Source: an uncultured Saprospiraceae bacterium (GTDB lineage Bacteria > Bacteroidota > Bacteroidia > Chitinophagales > Saprospiraceae). From it: a stretch of DNA of 9,448 bases. The position numbers were made by a program, and so were the translations under genes. This document shows, piece after piece, positions 1-6,324 of the stretch; position 1 is the stretch's first letter, and each line of letters begins with the position of its first letter. The notes beneath the pieces were generated by a model that saw only the letters and a list, made by a program, of their open reading frames with translations, was not told the origin of the DNA and ran no database searches. The stretch covers positions 1 to 9,448 of the forward strand of contig CALDEO010000162.1 of assembly GCA_937942465.1 (NCBI GenBank). The letters are read 5' to 3'.

Positions 1-41
1 TTATTGTATTTTATTTGTACTATCCAGTGATTGATCGAATC
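1..41. other. Spacer downstream of rplL, leading toward the left edge
   Basis: This short AT-rich stretch follows the rplL stop codon on the minus strand. It shows no obvious terminator hairpin, so transcription probably continues leftward. In most bacteria the next gene in this order is rpoB (RNA polymerase beta). That gene is not in the window, so its presence is inferred from conserved gene order only. Confidence 0.5.
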
Positions 42-416
42 TTACTTTAATTCTACTTCTGCACCTGCTGCTTCTAATGCTGCTTTCAAAGCTTCAGCTT
101 CAGCTTTTGATGCACCAGCTTTAATTACGCCTGGAGCTCCATCAACTAATTCTTTTGCTTCTTTAAGACCAACACCTAATGAAGTCTTAACTTCTTTCAC
201 TACTGCTAACTTAGCTGCACCTGCAGAATTTAACATTACGTCAAACTCAGTCTGCTCTTCTGCTGCTTCGCCACCACCGGCTGGACCTGCTGCTACTGCT
301 ACTGCTGCTGCTGCTGGCTCAATACCATGCTCATCTTTCAATATTGTAGCTAGTTCATTTACTTCTTTTACTGTAAGACCAACTAATTGATCTGCTAGGG
401 CTTTTAAATCTGCCAT
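42..416 (-). CDS. rplL: 50S ribosomal protein L7/L12
   Basis: L7/L12 forms the dimers of the mobile 50S stalk that recruit and stimulate the GTPase factors EF-Tu, EF-G and IF2. The 124-residue product has the family layout. An N-terminal helical dimerisation region (about 1-33) binds L10. An Ala/Gly-rich hinge (about 34-52) follows, then the globular factor-binding domain (about 55-124) with the segment KLAVVKEVK and the end GAEVELK. The chosen start is the ATG at 416, giving [10 protein letters not shown]. An in-frame ATG at 446 would add ten residues ([10 protein letters not shown]) unlike the family, so it is rejected. No Shine-Dalgarno motif precedes the start; the upstream bases are A-rich, as is usual in Bacteroidota. 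The gene lies 88 bases after rplJ, presumably in the same transcript. Confidence 0.97.
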   Translation of the reverse strand: MADLKALADQLVGLTVKEVNELATILKDEHGIEPAAAAVAVAAGPAGGGEAAEEQTEFDVMLNSAGAAKLAVVKEVKTSLGVGLKEAKELVDGAPGVIKAGASKAEAEALKAALEAAGAEVELK

Positions 417-504
417 TTTAATGTTTTGTTTAGAATTGTTAATCAATAAATATATATTGAGTAGCGATAACGCTTGGAAGCCATTTAAGGATTCAGAACT
501 TCAA

Positions 505-1029
505 TTAAGCTCTCTCTTCTAGTGCTTTTACTAATCCTGCTAGTTTTTGACCACCAGAATTTAATGCACCAATTACATTCTTCATTGGAGACTGTAGTAA
601 TAAAATTACTTCTCCAATAAGCTCTTCTCTTGACTTTAATGAAGATAGCGTATCTAATTGGTCATCACCTACATATATAGATGTACCGATATAAGCTGCT
701 TTCAAAATTGGTCGCTCCCCTTTCTTACGGTAGTCTTTTATAACTTTCGCAGGTAGATTAGCTGTCTCAGAGAATAATATTGTTGTTGGGCCTTTTAAAG
801 ACTCATATAATCCACTATAGTTTTTTTCCTCACCTGCAGATTCAAGTGCTTTTATAGCTAAGGTATTCTTAACTACTTGCATTTGAATATTCTTCTCAAA
901 ACATGCTCTACGTAAATCATTGATTTGACCTACCGTCATTGAAGAAGAATCTGTTAAGTAGAAGAATTCATTATTAGCGAATTTTTCCTTTAGAACTTCT
1001 ATTTCTTGTCCTTTTTCATTTCTATTCAT
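505..1029 (-). CDS. rplJ: 50S ribosomal protein L10
   Basis: L10 anchors the L7/L12 dimers to 23S rRNA at the base of the GTPase-associated stalk. The 174-residue product is of normal length. The N-terminal RNA-binding part includes the conserved segment VVKNTLAIKA (about 52-61), and GPTTILF lies at about 80-86. The C-terminal helix that carries L7/L12 is about residues 160-174, ending GLVKALEERA. Only 21 bases separate it from the rplA stop, which is too short for an E. coli-style L10 leader. If L10-L12 feedback control exists here, its site must lie elsewhere, for example inside rplA. The gap has no Shine-Dalgarno motif; on the coding strand it carries CCTCC, the complement of one. Confidence 0.97.
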   Translation of the reverse strand: MNRNEKGQEIEVLKEKFANNEFFYLTDSSSMTVGQINDLRRACFEKNIQMQVVKNTLAIKALESAGEEKNYSGLYESLKGPTTILFSETANLPAKVIKDYRKKGERPILKAAYIGTSIYVGDDQLDTLSSLKSREELIGEVILLLQSPMKNVIGALNSGGQKLAGLVKALEERA

Positions 1030-1050
1030 TTCTAATTCTTTTGGAGGTTA

Positions 1051-1743
1051 TTAACTAATAGATCTAGGATCGATTTTGATACCAGGACTCATAGTCGAAG
1101 CAATAGAAATTGTTTTCATGTATGCTCCTTTAACAGTAGATGGTTTCATTTTAACCAACGTACCCAATAATTCATTCATGTTTTCTACTAACTTTTCAGC
1201 AGTAAAAGATACTCTTCCTATTGAAGAGTGAATGATACCATATTTATCGACTCTAAAAGAAATCTTACCTTTCTTAACTTCAGTAACAGCAGCACCTACG
1301 TTAGGTGTTACAGTACCAGTCTTAGGATTCGGCATAAGACCTCTTGGTCCTAGTATTCTACCGATTCTACCAACTTGGGCCATAACACTTGGCATTGCAA
1401 TCACAACGTCAATATCAGTCCAACCATCTTGAATTTTCTTTACGTATTCATCTAAACCTACGTAGTCAGCACCTGCTGCTGTTGCCTCTGCCTCTTTATC
1501 TGGAGTACAAAGAACAAGAACTTTCTTAGATTTACCTGTACCATTTGGCAACGATACTGTACCTCTAATAGCCTGATCTGCTTTTCTAGGATCGACACCC
1601 AACCTAATGTGGATATCTACAGAAGAATCAAACTTAGTTTGATTAACTTCTTTTACTAGTTTAGCACCTTCTATGATTGAGTATAACTTTTCAGCGTCTA
1701 CCTTCTCTTCACAGGCCTTTCTTTTCTTAGACATTTTTGCCAT
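1051..1743 (-). CDS. rplA: 50S ribosomal protein L1
   Basis: L1 forms the stalk on the E-site side of the 50S subunit that helps move deacylated tRNA out. In many bacteria it also represses its own operon by binding mRNA. The 230-residue product is full length. The family signature region GRILGPRGLMPNPKTGTV lies at about 128-145, and the rRNA-contacting loop STMSPG at about 216-221; many bacteria have TMGPG there. The start at 1743 gives MAKMSKKRKA. A second ATG three codons later is possible, but the longer form matches the usual MAK opening. The gene lies 69 bases after rplK, and that gap contains a stem-loop described separately. Confidence 0.97.
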   Translation of the reverse strand: MAKMSKKRKACEEKVDAEKLYSIIEGAKLVKEVNQTKFDSSVDIHIRLGVDPRKADQAIRGTVSLPNGTGKSKKVLVLCTPDKEAEATAAGADYVGLDEYVKKIQDGWTDIDVVIAMPSVMAQVGRIGRILGPRGLMPNPKTGTVTPNVGAAVTEVKKGKISFRVDKYGIIHSSIGRVSFTAEKLVENMNELLGTLVKMKPSTVKGAYMKTISIASTMSPGIKIDPRSIS

Positions 1744-1757
1744 AATATATAACTTTA

Positions 1758-1792
1758 GAGGTCAAGCAACATTCTCTTCAAATGTCTACCTC
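1758..1792 (-). promoter_or_regulatory. Stem-loop between rplK and rplA, candidate L1-binding site
   Basis: On the coding (minus) strand the gap reads GAGGT, AG, ACATT, a 7-base loop, AATGT, TGCTTG, ACCTC. This makes two perfect 5-bp helices separated by an asymmetric internal loop of 2 against 6 bases. Two short helices around an asymmetric loop is the general shape of the L1-binding site on 23S rRNA and on L1 autoregulatory mRNAs. The hairpin sits directly before rplA. There is no U-run after it, so it does not look like a terminator. The pairing is visible in the sequence; the L1 role is inferred. Confidence 0.4.
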
Positions 1793-1812
1793 GTATTAAT
1801 AAATACTCTTTA

Positions 1813-2256
1813 TTATGCCTGCCAAGGAGCATCGCCCTTGATAGTAACACCCATACTTCTTGCTGTACCAGCAACCATCTTCATACCTGACTCAACAGTA
1901 AATGCATTCAAATCAGACATTTTATCTTCAGCGATAGCTTTTACTTGATCCCAAGTAACAGATCCAACTTTGTTTCTGTTAGATTCAGGTGAACCTTTTT
2001 TAAGATTAGCTGCTTCCATTAATTGAACTGCTGCAGGAGATGTTTTAATTACAAATTCAAACGATTTGTCTTTAAACACTGTAATTACAACAGGTACAAC
2101 TTTACCTCTCATATCTTCTGTACGAGCATTAAATCTCTTACAGAATTCCATGATATTTACACCCTTAGCACCCAATGCTGGACCTACTGGTGGCGATGGA
2201 TTTGCTGCTCCACCTTTGACTTGTAACTTTATAAAAGCTTCGACTTCTTTAGCCAT
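1813..2256 (-). CDS. rplK: 50S ribosomal protein L11
   Basis: L11 binds the GTPase-associated region of 23S rRNA and takes part in factor-dependent GTP hydrolysis and stringent-response signalling. The 147-residue product is typical. The N-terminal domain (about 1-70) carries the proline-rich segment [14 protein letters not shown], with Pro22 and Pro26 in the positions associated with thiostrepton binding. The C-terminal rRNA-binding domain (about 72-147) includes [12 protein letters not shown]. The start at 2256 gives [16 protein letters not shown] lies a few bases upstream and is at best a weak ribosome binding site. Only 13 bases separate it from nusG. Confidence 0.97.
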   Translation of the reverse strand: MAKEVEAFIKLQVKGGAANPSPPVGPALGAKGVNIMEFCKRFNARTEDMRGKVVPVVITVFKDKSFEFVIKTSPAAVQLMEAANLKKGSPESNRNKVGSVTWDQVKAIAEDKMSDLNAFTVESGMKMVAGTARSMGVTIKGDAPWQA

Positions 2257-2269
2257 TGTACCTTTGTTT

Positions 2270-2818
2270 TTATGATTGTTTGTCGACTTGCATAAAGTTT
2301 AACTCAACTTCTGTACCTCGACCAAATATTTTTACTATTACTTTCAACTTCTTCTTCTCTTCATTGACTTCCTTGATATCACCAACGAAATCTTTGAAAG
2401 GACCATCGATAATCTTGATAGTCTCACCAACAATAAACGGTTCTATCATTGCTTCACCTACTTCTTGCGACTCATCTACTTTACCTAACATACGGTTAGC
2501 TTCAGATTGCTGCATAGGTATTGGATTTCCCCTACCTAAAAAGTGAATGACATTCTGCATGTTTGATATTGCCTGAATAATCTCACCTGAGAATTTAGCT
2601 TGCACAGCTTCTATCAATATATATCCTGGTAGAATATTTCTTTCTAGGATAACTTTTTTCCCAGCTCGTATTTTATACACTTTTTCAGAAGGTACTAAAA
2701 CTTGTGTAACATAATCATTCCATTGATTTCTGTTCAATTCAAGTTCAATTCGCTCCTTGATCTTTTTTTCTTTACCACTAATAACCCTTAATGAATACCA
2801 CTTCTTATCTTCTGACAT
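2270..2818 (-). CDS. nusG: Transcription termination/antitermination factor NusG
   Basis: NusG binds the RNA polymerase clamp, affects pausing and Rho termination, and links polymerase to the ribosome through S10. The 182-residue product has an N-terminal NGN domain (about 5-115), starting [12 protein letters not shown] and including the conserved segment LPGYILIE (63-70). A C-terminal KOW domain (about 126-180) is marked by [17 protein letters not shown] and [12 protein letters not shown]. Its size and its place between secE and rplK mark it as the housekeeping NusG, not one of the specialised paralogs (such as UpxY) known in Bacteroidota. It begins 4 bases after the secE stop, so the two are probably translationally linked. 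Confidence 0.97.
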   Translation of the reverse strand: MSEDKKWYSLRVISGKEKKIKERIELELNRNQWNDYVTQVLVPSEKVYKIRAGKKVILERNILPGYILIEAVQAKFSGEIIQAISNMQNVIHFLGRGNPIPMQQSEANRMLGKVDESQEVGEAMIEPFIVGETIKIIDGPFKDFVGDIKEVNEEKKKLKVIVKIFGRGTEVELNFMQVDKQS

Positions 2819-2822
2819 GATA

Positions 2823-3017
2823 TTATGAGTTCATTTCGTAAATTCGAGAAAGACCGCTATTGAAAATTGTATCCATTACAAAAATTATTAAAGCTATTAT
2901 AATTGATGCAACTAGCACTACTTGGGCACTACTAAGAAGATTTGGCCAAGTTGGCCAAGTCACCTTATGTAATAGCTCATTGTAGCTTTCTTTAACGTAT
3001 AGTATTATATTGTCCAT
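2823..3017 (-). CDS. secE: Protein translocase subunit SecE
   Basis: SecE is the small inner-membrane subunit that clamps SecY in the SecYEG protein-export channel. The 64-residue product is the short single-span form. An amphipathic helix (about 1-20) contains the signature ELLHKVTWPTW (14-24), followed by one hydrophobic membrane segment (about 31-51). The start at 3017 (MDNIILYVKESY) places the amphipathic helix at the N-terminus as in the family. An in-frame ATG at 3050 would add eleven residues without family support and is rejected. The gene lies 87 bases after tRNA-Trp and 4 bases before nusG. Confidence 0.93.
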   Translation of the reverse strand: MDNIILYVKESYNELLHKVTWPTWPNLLSSAQVVLVASIIIALIIFVMDTIFNSGLSRIYEMNS

Positions 3018-3104
3018 AATAAGGATATCAAAAGTCAAATTAATTTGCAAATGTAGACAATATTACTGAGTAATAGGCTTACTATAACAAATTATAAAAA
3101 ATTG

Positions 3105-3175
3105 CACGGGCACTAGGATTCGAACCCAGATCAAAGGTTTTGGAGACCTCTATTCTACCATTGAACTATGCCCGT
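3105..3175 (-). tRNA. tRNA-Trp (anticodon CCA)
   Basis: A complete 71-base cloverleaf is visible. The acceptor stem is ACGGGCA with TGCCCGT, and the discriminator base is G, as usual for tRNA-Trp. The D-arm has a 4-bp stem. The anticodon stem GAGGT/ACCTT encloses the loop CTCCAAA, whose anticodon CCA reads UGG. The T-arm is CTGGG-TTCGAAT-CCTAG. The CCA tail is not encoded. It lies between tuf and secE, the conserved position in many bacteria, and is probably co-transcribed with secE-nusG. Confidence 0.96.
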
Positions 3176-3185
3176 GTATATAATT

Positions 3186-3213
3186 TAATCAACAAATATT
3201 AGTTTATTGATTA
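3186..3213. repeat. Inverted repeat in the tuf/tRNA-Trp gap
   Basis: A perfect 7-bp inverted repeat (TAATCAA and TTGATTA) encloses a 14-base spacer, just upstream of tRNA-Trp and just after the tuf terminator. On the minus strand the spacer holds TAATATTTG, one base off the Bacteroidota -7 element TAnnTTTG. A TATAAT hexamer lies at the promoter-distal end (3210-3215). The promoter of the tRNA-Trp/secE unit is expected here, and the repeat could be an operator. In such AT-rich DNA the repeat may also be chance. Confidence 0.3.
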
Positions 3214-3219
3214 TACAAG

Positions 3220-3253
3220 AAAATTAAGCACCTCCAAAGAGGTGCTTAATTTT
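3220..3253 (-). terminator. Rho-independent terminator after tuf
   Basis: A perfect 15-bp hairpin with a 4-base loop lies 44 bases past the tuf stop codon. Its arms are AAAATTAAGCACCTC and GAGGTGCTTAATTTT. The GC-rich core is GCACCTC, and the descending arm ends in an AT-rich run with four T residues. Because the arms are symmetrical it could act from either side, but only the minus strand carries an upstream gene. It probably closes the tuf transcript, making tRNA-Trp-secE onward a separate unit. Confidence 0.85.
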
Positions 3254-3297
3254 ATATTTCAAACTATACTTTTGTCCGTATGACAAGAGTAAGATAA

Positions 3298-4494
3298 TTA
3301 TGCAATAATCTCAGTAACCTGACCTGCACCAACTGTTCTACCACCTTCTCTAATAGCGAATCTTAAACCTTTCTCCATTGCGATAGGGTTCAATAACTTC
3401 ACTTCTAGAGTAACGTTATCACCAGGCATTACCATCTCAACACCTGCAGCTAATACAACATCACCAGTTACATCAGTTGTTCTAAAGTAGAACTGTGGTC
3501 TATAACCATTGAAGAATGGTGTATGTCTACCACCTTCATCCTTACCTAAAACATATACTTCACACTTGAAATGAGCATGAGGAGTAACAGATCCTGGCTT
3601 AACGATTACCATTCCTCTCTTAATTGTCTCCTTATCAATACCTCTAAGTAAAAGACCAGCGTTATCACCAGCTTCTCCTCTTTCAAGAATCTTTCTAAAC
3701 ATTTCTACACCAGTAATCGTAGAAGTAATTTTCTTCTCGTCTGCAGCTTGCATACCAACGATTTCAACTGGATCTCCAGTGTTGATTACACCTCTTTCTA
3801 TTCTACCAGTTGCAACTGTACCTCTACCTGTGATAGAGAATACATCTTCAATAGGCATCAAGAATGGCTTATCTACATCTCTAACAGGCTCAGGAATTTC
3901 AGCATCAACTGCTGCCATCAAAGCATGTATTTGTGCAACACCATTAGCATCATCTTCTAATGCTTTAATTGCAGAACCTTGAATTACAGAAGTACCATCT
4001 CCATCAAATTCATACTGATCAAGAAGTTCTCTTACTTCCATTTCAACTAGTTCTAACATTTCTTCATCATCAACAAGGTCAACTTTGTTCATGAAAACAA
4101 CAATTCTAGGCACTCCTACTTGTCTACAAAGTAAAATGTGCTCTCTTGTTTGTGGCATAGGACCATCTGTAGCCGCAACTACTAGTATAGCACCATCCAT
4201 CTGTGCAGCTCCTGTTACCATGTTCTTTACGTAATCGGCGTGACCAGGACAATCTACGTGTGCATAGTGTCTGTTTACCGTTTCGTATTCAACGTGAGCT
4301 GTATTAATAGTAATACCTCTTTCTTTTTCCTCTGGAGCACCATCAATCGCATCATAGTCTTTCTTTTCAGCCAAACCGTCTTTAGACAAGACATATGTGA
4401 TGGCAGCTGTCAAAGTAGTTTTACCGTGATCTACGTGACCAATAGTTCCAACGTTAACGTGAGGTTTCGTACGAGAAAATGTTTCTTTAGCCAT
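3298..4494 (-). CDS. tuf: Elongation factor Tu
   Basis: EF-Tu is the GTPase that delivers aminoacyl-tRNA to the ribosomal A site. The 398-residue product is complete. The GTP-binding domain carries the P-loop GHVDHGKT (19-26), switch I GITI (60-63), DCPGH (81-85), NKVD (136-139) and GSA (173-175). Domain 2 (about 212-305) includes the segment [15 protein letters not shown] (221-235). Domain 3 (about 306-398) contains [18 protein letters not shown] and ends [10 protein letters not shown]. The start at 4494 gives [14 protein letters not shown], the family N-terminus. No Shine-Dalgarno motif is seen. The gene is followed by a strong terminator and preceded by a long noncoding gap, so it is probably transcribed from its own promoter, alone or in addition to read-through from the tRNAs. 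Confidence 0.98.
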   Translation of the reverse strand: MAKETFSRTKPHVNVGTIGHVDHGKTTLTAAITYVLSKDGLAEKKDYDAIDGAPEEKERGITINTAHVEYETVNRHYAHVDCPGHADYVKNMVTGAAQMDGAILVVAATDGPMPQTREHILLCRQVGVPRIVVFMNKVDLVDDEEMLELVEMEVRELLDQYEFDGDGTSVIQGSAIKALEDDANGVAQIHALMAAVDAEIPEPVRDVDKPFLMPIEDVFSITGRGTVATGRIERGVINTGDPVEIVGMQAADEKKITSTITGVEMFRKILERGEAGDNAGLLLRGIDKETIKRGMVIVKPGSVTPHAHFKCEVYVLGKDEGGRHTPFFNGYRPQFYFRTTDVTGDVVLAAGVEMVMPGDNVTLEVKLLNPIAMEKGLRFAIREGGRTVGAGQVTEIIA

Positions 4495-4733
4495 CAGGTT
4501 TAATTTAAGTCAGAATAATTAATAATGTAATAATAAATATTTTTCAAAAAAGAAGCTAGCTGAACCTAAAAGGGCTGATAATACCTATCTACACTTATAA
4601 CTATTCACTAACTTTTACAATTTTCGCTTATACTAAGTGTTTATCAACAATTCAATTTACTAGTATTAACGAAAGGAATTACCCTATCTTATTACTTTGT
4701 AATGAGAATATTTCATCCTATATTAAAAACGAT

Positions 4734-4762
4734 AATAAAGGTGAAAAAAGTTAATATGTCAA
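4734..4762 (-). promoter_or_regulatory. Possible tuf promoter (TTGACA, 17 bases, TTTATT)
   Basis: On the minus strand TTGACA is followed after 17 bases by TTTATT. The first hexamer matches the general -35 consensus exactly and the second is a weak -10. This would give a leader of roughly 230 bases before tuf. Bacteroidota primary sigma factors usually prefer TTTG and TAnnTTTG, which this site does not match well, so the call is tentative. Confidence 0.28.
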
Positions 4763-4784
4763 CAAACACGGATATGTCGACAAA
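4754..4784. repeat. Two 13-base direct repeats upstream of tuf
   Basis: ATATGTCAACAAA (4754-4766) and ATATGTCGACAAA (4772-4784) differ at one base and are 18 bases apart start to start. On the minus strand each reads TTTGTYGACATAT. The tuf-proximal copy contains the TTGACA of the possible promoter. They could be tandem regulator sites or a duplicated promoter element. The repeat is certain; its role is not known. Confidence 0.5.
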
Positions 4785-4880
4785 ATCATGAATAAACAAG
4801 ATTAAATCAACATATATATTTTTTATCTATGTATCAGACGTTACTGATAAACTTAAGTAATAGAAAACTCTAAAACTTAG

Positions 4881-4953
4881 AGCGGGAGACGAGACTCGAA
4901 CCCGCGACCCTCAGCTTGGAAGGCTGATGCTCTACCAACTGAGCTACTCCCGC
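4881..4953 (-). tRNA. tRNA-Gly (anticodon TCC)
   Basis: A complete 73-base cloverleaf is present. The acceptor is GCGGGAG/CTCCCGC with discriminator T. The D-stem is GCTC/GAGC, and the anticodon stem TCAGC/GCTGA encloses the loop CTTCCAA (anticodon TCC, reads GGA). The T-arm is GCGGG-TTCGAGT-CTCGT. CCA is not encoded. It is the third tRNA of a Thr-Tyr-Gly cluster upstream of tuf, an arrangement also found in E. coli as part of thrU-tyrU-glyT-thrT-tufB. Confidence 0.97.
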
Positions 4954-5031
4954 CTATTACTAAAGCGATAAACAACATGAAAGAAAAATATGGAATCCAA
5001 GTTTCAAACTCAAACACAAACATATAGTTTG

Positions 5032-5113
5032 TGGGAGTGGTAGGATTCGAACCTACTCAGCCTAAACAACGGATTTACAGTCCGTCCCGACTCTCCAACT
5101 TCGGCGCACTCCC
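5032..5113 (-). tRNA. tRNA-Tyr (anticodon GTA)
   Basis: An 82-base class II tRNA with a 12-base variable arm is present. The acceptor is GGGAGTG/CACTCCC with discriminator A. The D-stem is CCGA/TCGG, and the anticodon stem ACGGA/TCCGT encloses the loop CTGTAAA (anticodon GTA). The T-arm is GTAGG-TTCGAAT-CCTAC. The long variable arm is normal for bacterial tRNA-Tyr. CCA is not encoded. It lies 78 bases before tRNA-Gly and 35 bases after tRNA-Thr. Confidence 0.97.
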
Positions 5114-5148
5114 TACGCTATAATTCTTTTCAAATTGCAATTAAAATG

Positions 5149-5222
5149 AGCCGATGGAGGGATTCGAACCCCCGACCCGCTGATTACAAATCAGCTGCTC
5201 TGGCCAACTGAGCTACATCGGC
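5149..5222 (-). tRNA. tRNA-Thr (anticodon TGT)
   Basis: A 74-base cloverleaf is present. The acceptor is GCCGATG/CATCGGC with discriminator T. The D-stem is GCTC/GAGC, and the anticodon stem GCTGA/TCAGC encloses the loop TTTGTAA (anticodon TGT, reads ACA). The T-arm is GGGGG-TTCGAAT-CCCTC. CCA is not encoded. It is the first gene of the tRNA cluster, so the cluster promoter should lie just to its right. Confidence 0.97.
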
Positions 5223-5424
5223 AATTTGGTACTGTATTTCAAATAAAGCTTAGATCGTTTTCCCAAGCGACTGCAAAATTATTATTTTATTTGGATATTA
5301 GGAACACTTTGAGAAGTTTTTTAATTTTTTTTTTCCCAAACCAAGTATCTATAGTTGTAACTGCTTCTAAATGAGGGACATTAGCCAAAATAAGTATTTA
5401 AAAACATTTTCTAGACAACCCAAA
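5223..5424. other. 202-base noncoding gap between xerC and the tRNA cluster
   Basis: This AT-rich gap includes a T-run on the plus strand (about 5319-5334). I see no gene in it, including no recognisable remnant of hpf, which often sits here in related genomes. It must hold the 3' end of the xerC transcript and probably the promoter of the tRNA cluster. No convincing terminator hairpin is visible. Confidence 0.6.
5240..5266 (-). promoter_or_regulatory. Possible promoter of the tRNA cluster
   Basis: On the minus strand TTTATTTG (5247-5240) resembles the Bacteroidota -7 element TAnnTTTG with one mismatch. A TTG lies 16 bases upstream (5266-5264), somewhat closer than the usual spacing to a -33 element. 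The site ends 17 bases before the tRNA-Thr 5' end, a sensible distance. The evidence is weak motif matching only. Confidence 0.28.
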
Positions 5425-6324
5425 TTATACAGTTTTGGATCTAGGATGAGCCTTTTTATATACCTCTTTGAGCTTATTGATGCTATTATGAGTGTATACT
5501 TGAGTTGAAGATAGACTAGAATGACCTAATAACTCTTTGATTGCATTAATATCAGCTCCGTTATTAAGCAAATGAGTTGCAAAACTATGCCTAAGCATAT
5601 GCGGGCTATTCTTTTTAATAGTTGAAATATTGGCTATATATTTCGTCACCACATTGTAAACAAATTTAGGATATAACTTATTGCCTTTATTCGTAAGTAA
5701 CAGATAATGGCCATCTACCCTATTCACTTCTTTATTTCTAATTTCCTTATATCGATCAATTTTATTGAGAAGTTTTTTAGATACTGGTATTATTCTCTCT
5801 TTATTTCCTTTACCAAGTACTTTGATCTCAGACCTCTTATAATTTATATCTAGATCTTTTATGTCTATTAACTCTTGTCTCCTTATACCCGTCTGATATA
5901 GCAGGTTGATCATAAGATCAGTACGCAGGTTACTAATGTTCTCTATTATATATTCACCATTTAAAGCTTCTTGTATTACATCATCGTTAACTATTTGTGG
6001 CAACCGTTTTGGTATTTTAGGTGCGACAATACTAATCATTGGATTAATTTTAACAATTTCCTTCTTTCTTAAGAATTTAAATAATGACCTTAGAGAGGAT
6101 AATTTCCGATTAATAGTCTTAGTAGAAATAGATTGATCCAATAACTCAACCATCCAAGATCTTACATGTTGCTTCTTGACGGATGACAAACTCTCTATTT
6201 CATAAATAGACATTAAGTAATCACAAAAATGATTTAGATCTGTTTTATAACTGATCAGCGTATTCTCAGAATACCTCTTTTCGAATTGAATATATTGATA
6301 AAATAGACATAGATGCTCTTTCAT
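5425..6324 (-). CDS. xerC: Site-specific tyrosine recombinase, XerC/XerD type
   Basis: This family cuts and rejoins DNA through a covalent phosphotyrosine link; XerC and XerD together resolve chromosome dimers at dif near the division septum. The 299-residue product is of normal Xer length. The N-terminal SAM-like DNA-binding domain (about 1-90) contains the segment SENTLISYKTDL (19-30). The catalytic domain (about 105-299) has all six active-site residues: Arg148 in TGIRRQEL, Lys172 in LGKGNKER, His242 and Arg245 in HMLRHSFATHL, His268 in LLGHSS and Tyr277 in QVYTHN. The start at 6324 is chosen because the next Met (residue 38) would remove much of the DNA-binding domain. XerC versus XerD cannot be settled from sequence alone; the position beside the tuf cluster favours the XerC-like copy. 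Its 5' end overlaps the next gene head to head by 12 bases. Confidence 0.9.
   Translation of the reverse strand: MKEHLCLFYQYIQFEKRYSENTLISYKTDLNHFCDYLMSIYEIESLSSVKKQHVRSWMVELLDQSISTKTINRKLSSLRSLFKFLRKKEIVKINPMISIVAPKIPKRLPQIVNDDVIQEALNGEYIIENISNLRTDLMINLLYQTGIRRQELIDIKDLDINYKRSEIKVLGKGNKERIIPVSKKLLNKIDRYKEIRNKEVNRVDGHYLLLTNKGNKLYPKFVYNVVTKYIANISTIKKNSPHMLRHSFATHLLNNGADINAIKELLGHSSLSSTQVYTHNSINKLKEVYKKAHPRSKTV

Larger units (their letters stand above)
4495..4880. other. 386-base noncoding gap upstream of tuf
   Basis: No open frame with family features and no tRNA cloverleaf is present between tRNA-Gly and tuf. The stretch is very AT-rich. It contains two 13-base direct repeats (4754-4766 and 4772-4784), a possible TTGACA-type promoter, and a 7-bp inverted repeat ACACTTA/TAAGTGT (4591-4597 and 4634-4640). 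A small 6-bp hairpin TATCAG/CTGATA (4832-4849) follows tRNA-Gly. Together these suggest a tuf promoter region with a long leader, but none of the parts is strong on its own. Confidence 0.6.

Noticed and set aside
31..390. Plus-strand open frame opposite rplL
   Set aside because: It is the antisense shadow of the Ala-rich rplL gene. Its composition follows from GCT/GCA alanine codons read backwards, and it has no family features.
447..504. Small hairpin AGCG-ATAA-CGCT (463-474) between rplJ and rplL
   Set aside because: The stem has only 4 bp with no U-run and no extension, so it is too weak to call an attenuator or a processing site.
1673..1948. Plus-strand open frame spanning the rplK-rplA gap
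   Set aside because: It overlaps two conserved minus-strand genes, contains no recognisable domain, and is best explained by chance.
3748..4503. Several plus-strand open frames opposite tuf
   Set aside because: They lie fully inside the highly conserved tuf gene, in different frames, with biased composition and no domain signal.
4832..4849. Hairpin TATCAG/CTGATA after tRNA-Gly as a terminator
   Set aside because: The stem is short and AT-rich and is not followed by a clear U-run on the minus strand, so it does not support a terminator call.
4495..4880. A hidden tRNA-Thr(GGU) between tRNA-Gly and tuf
   Set aside because: No T-arm of the GGTTCGAATCC type and no acceptor pairing could be found in this stretch on either strand.
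5319..5334. T-run in the xerC-tRNA gap as an intrinsic terminator
   Set aside because: On the minus strand, where xerC is transcribed, it reads as an A-run, and no GC-rich hairpin precedes it.
5149..6324. A tyrosine recombinase next to a tRNA cluster, suggesting an integrated island
   Set aside because: The recombinase is a 299-residue Xer-type protein in a gene neighbourhood conserved for core genes. I found no duplicated tRNA 3' end that could be an attachment site, and no phage or conjugation genes are present.
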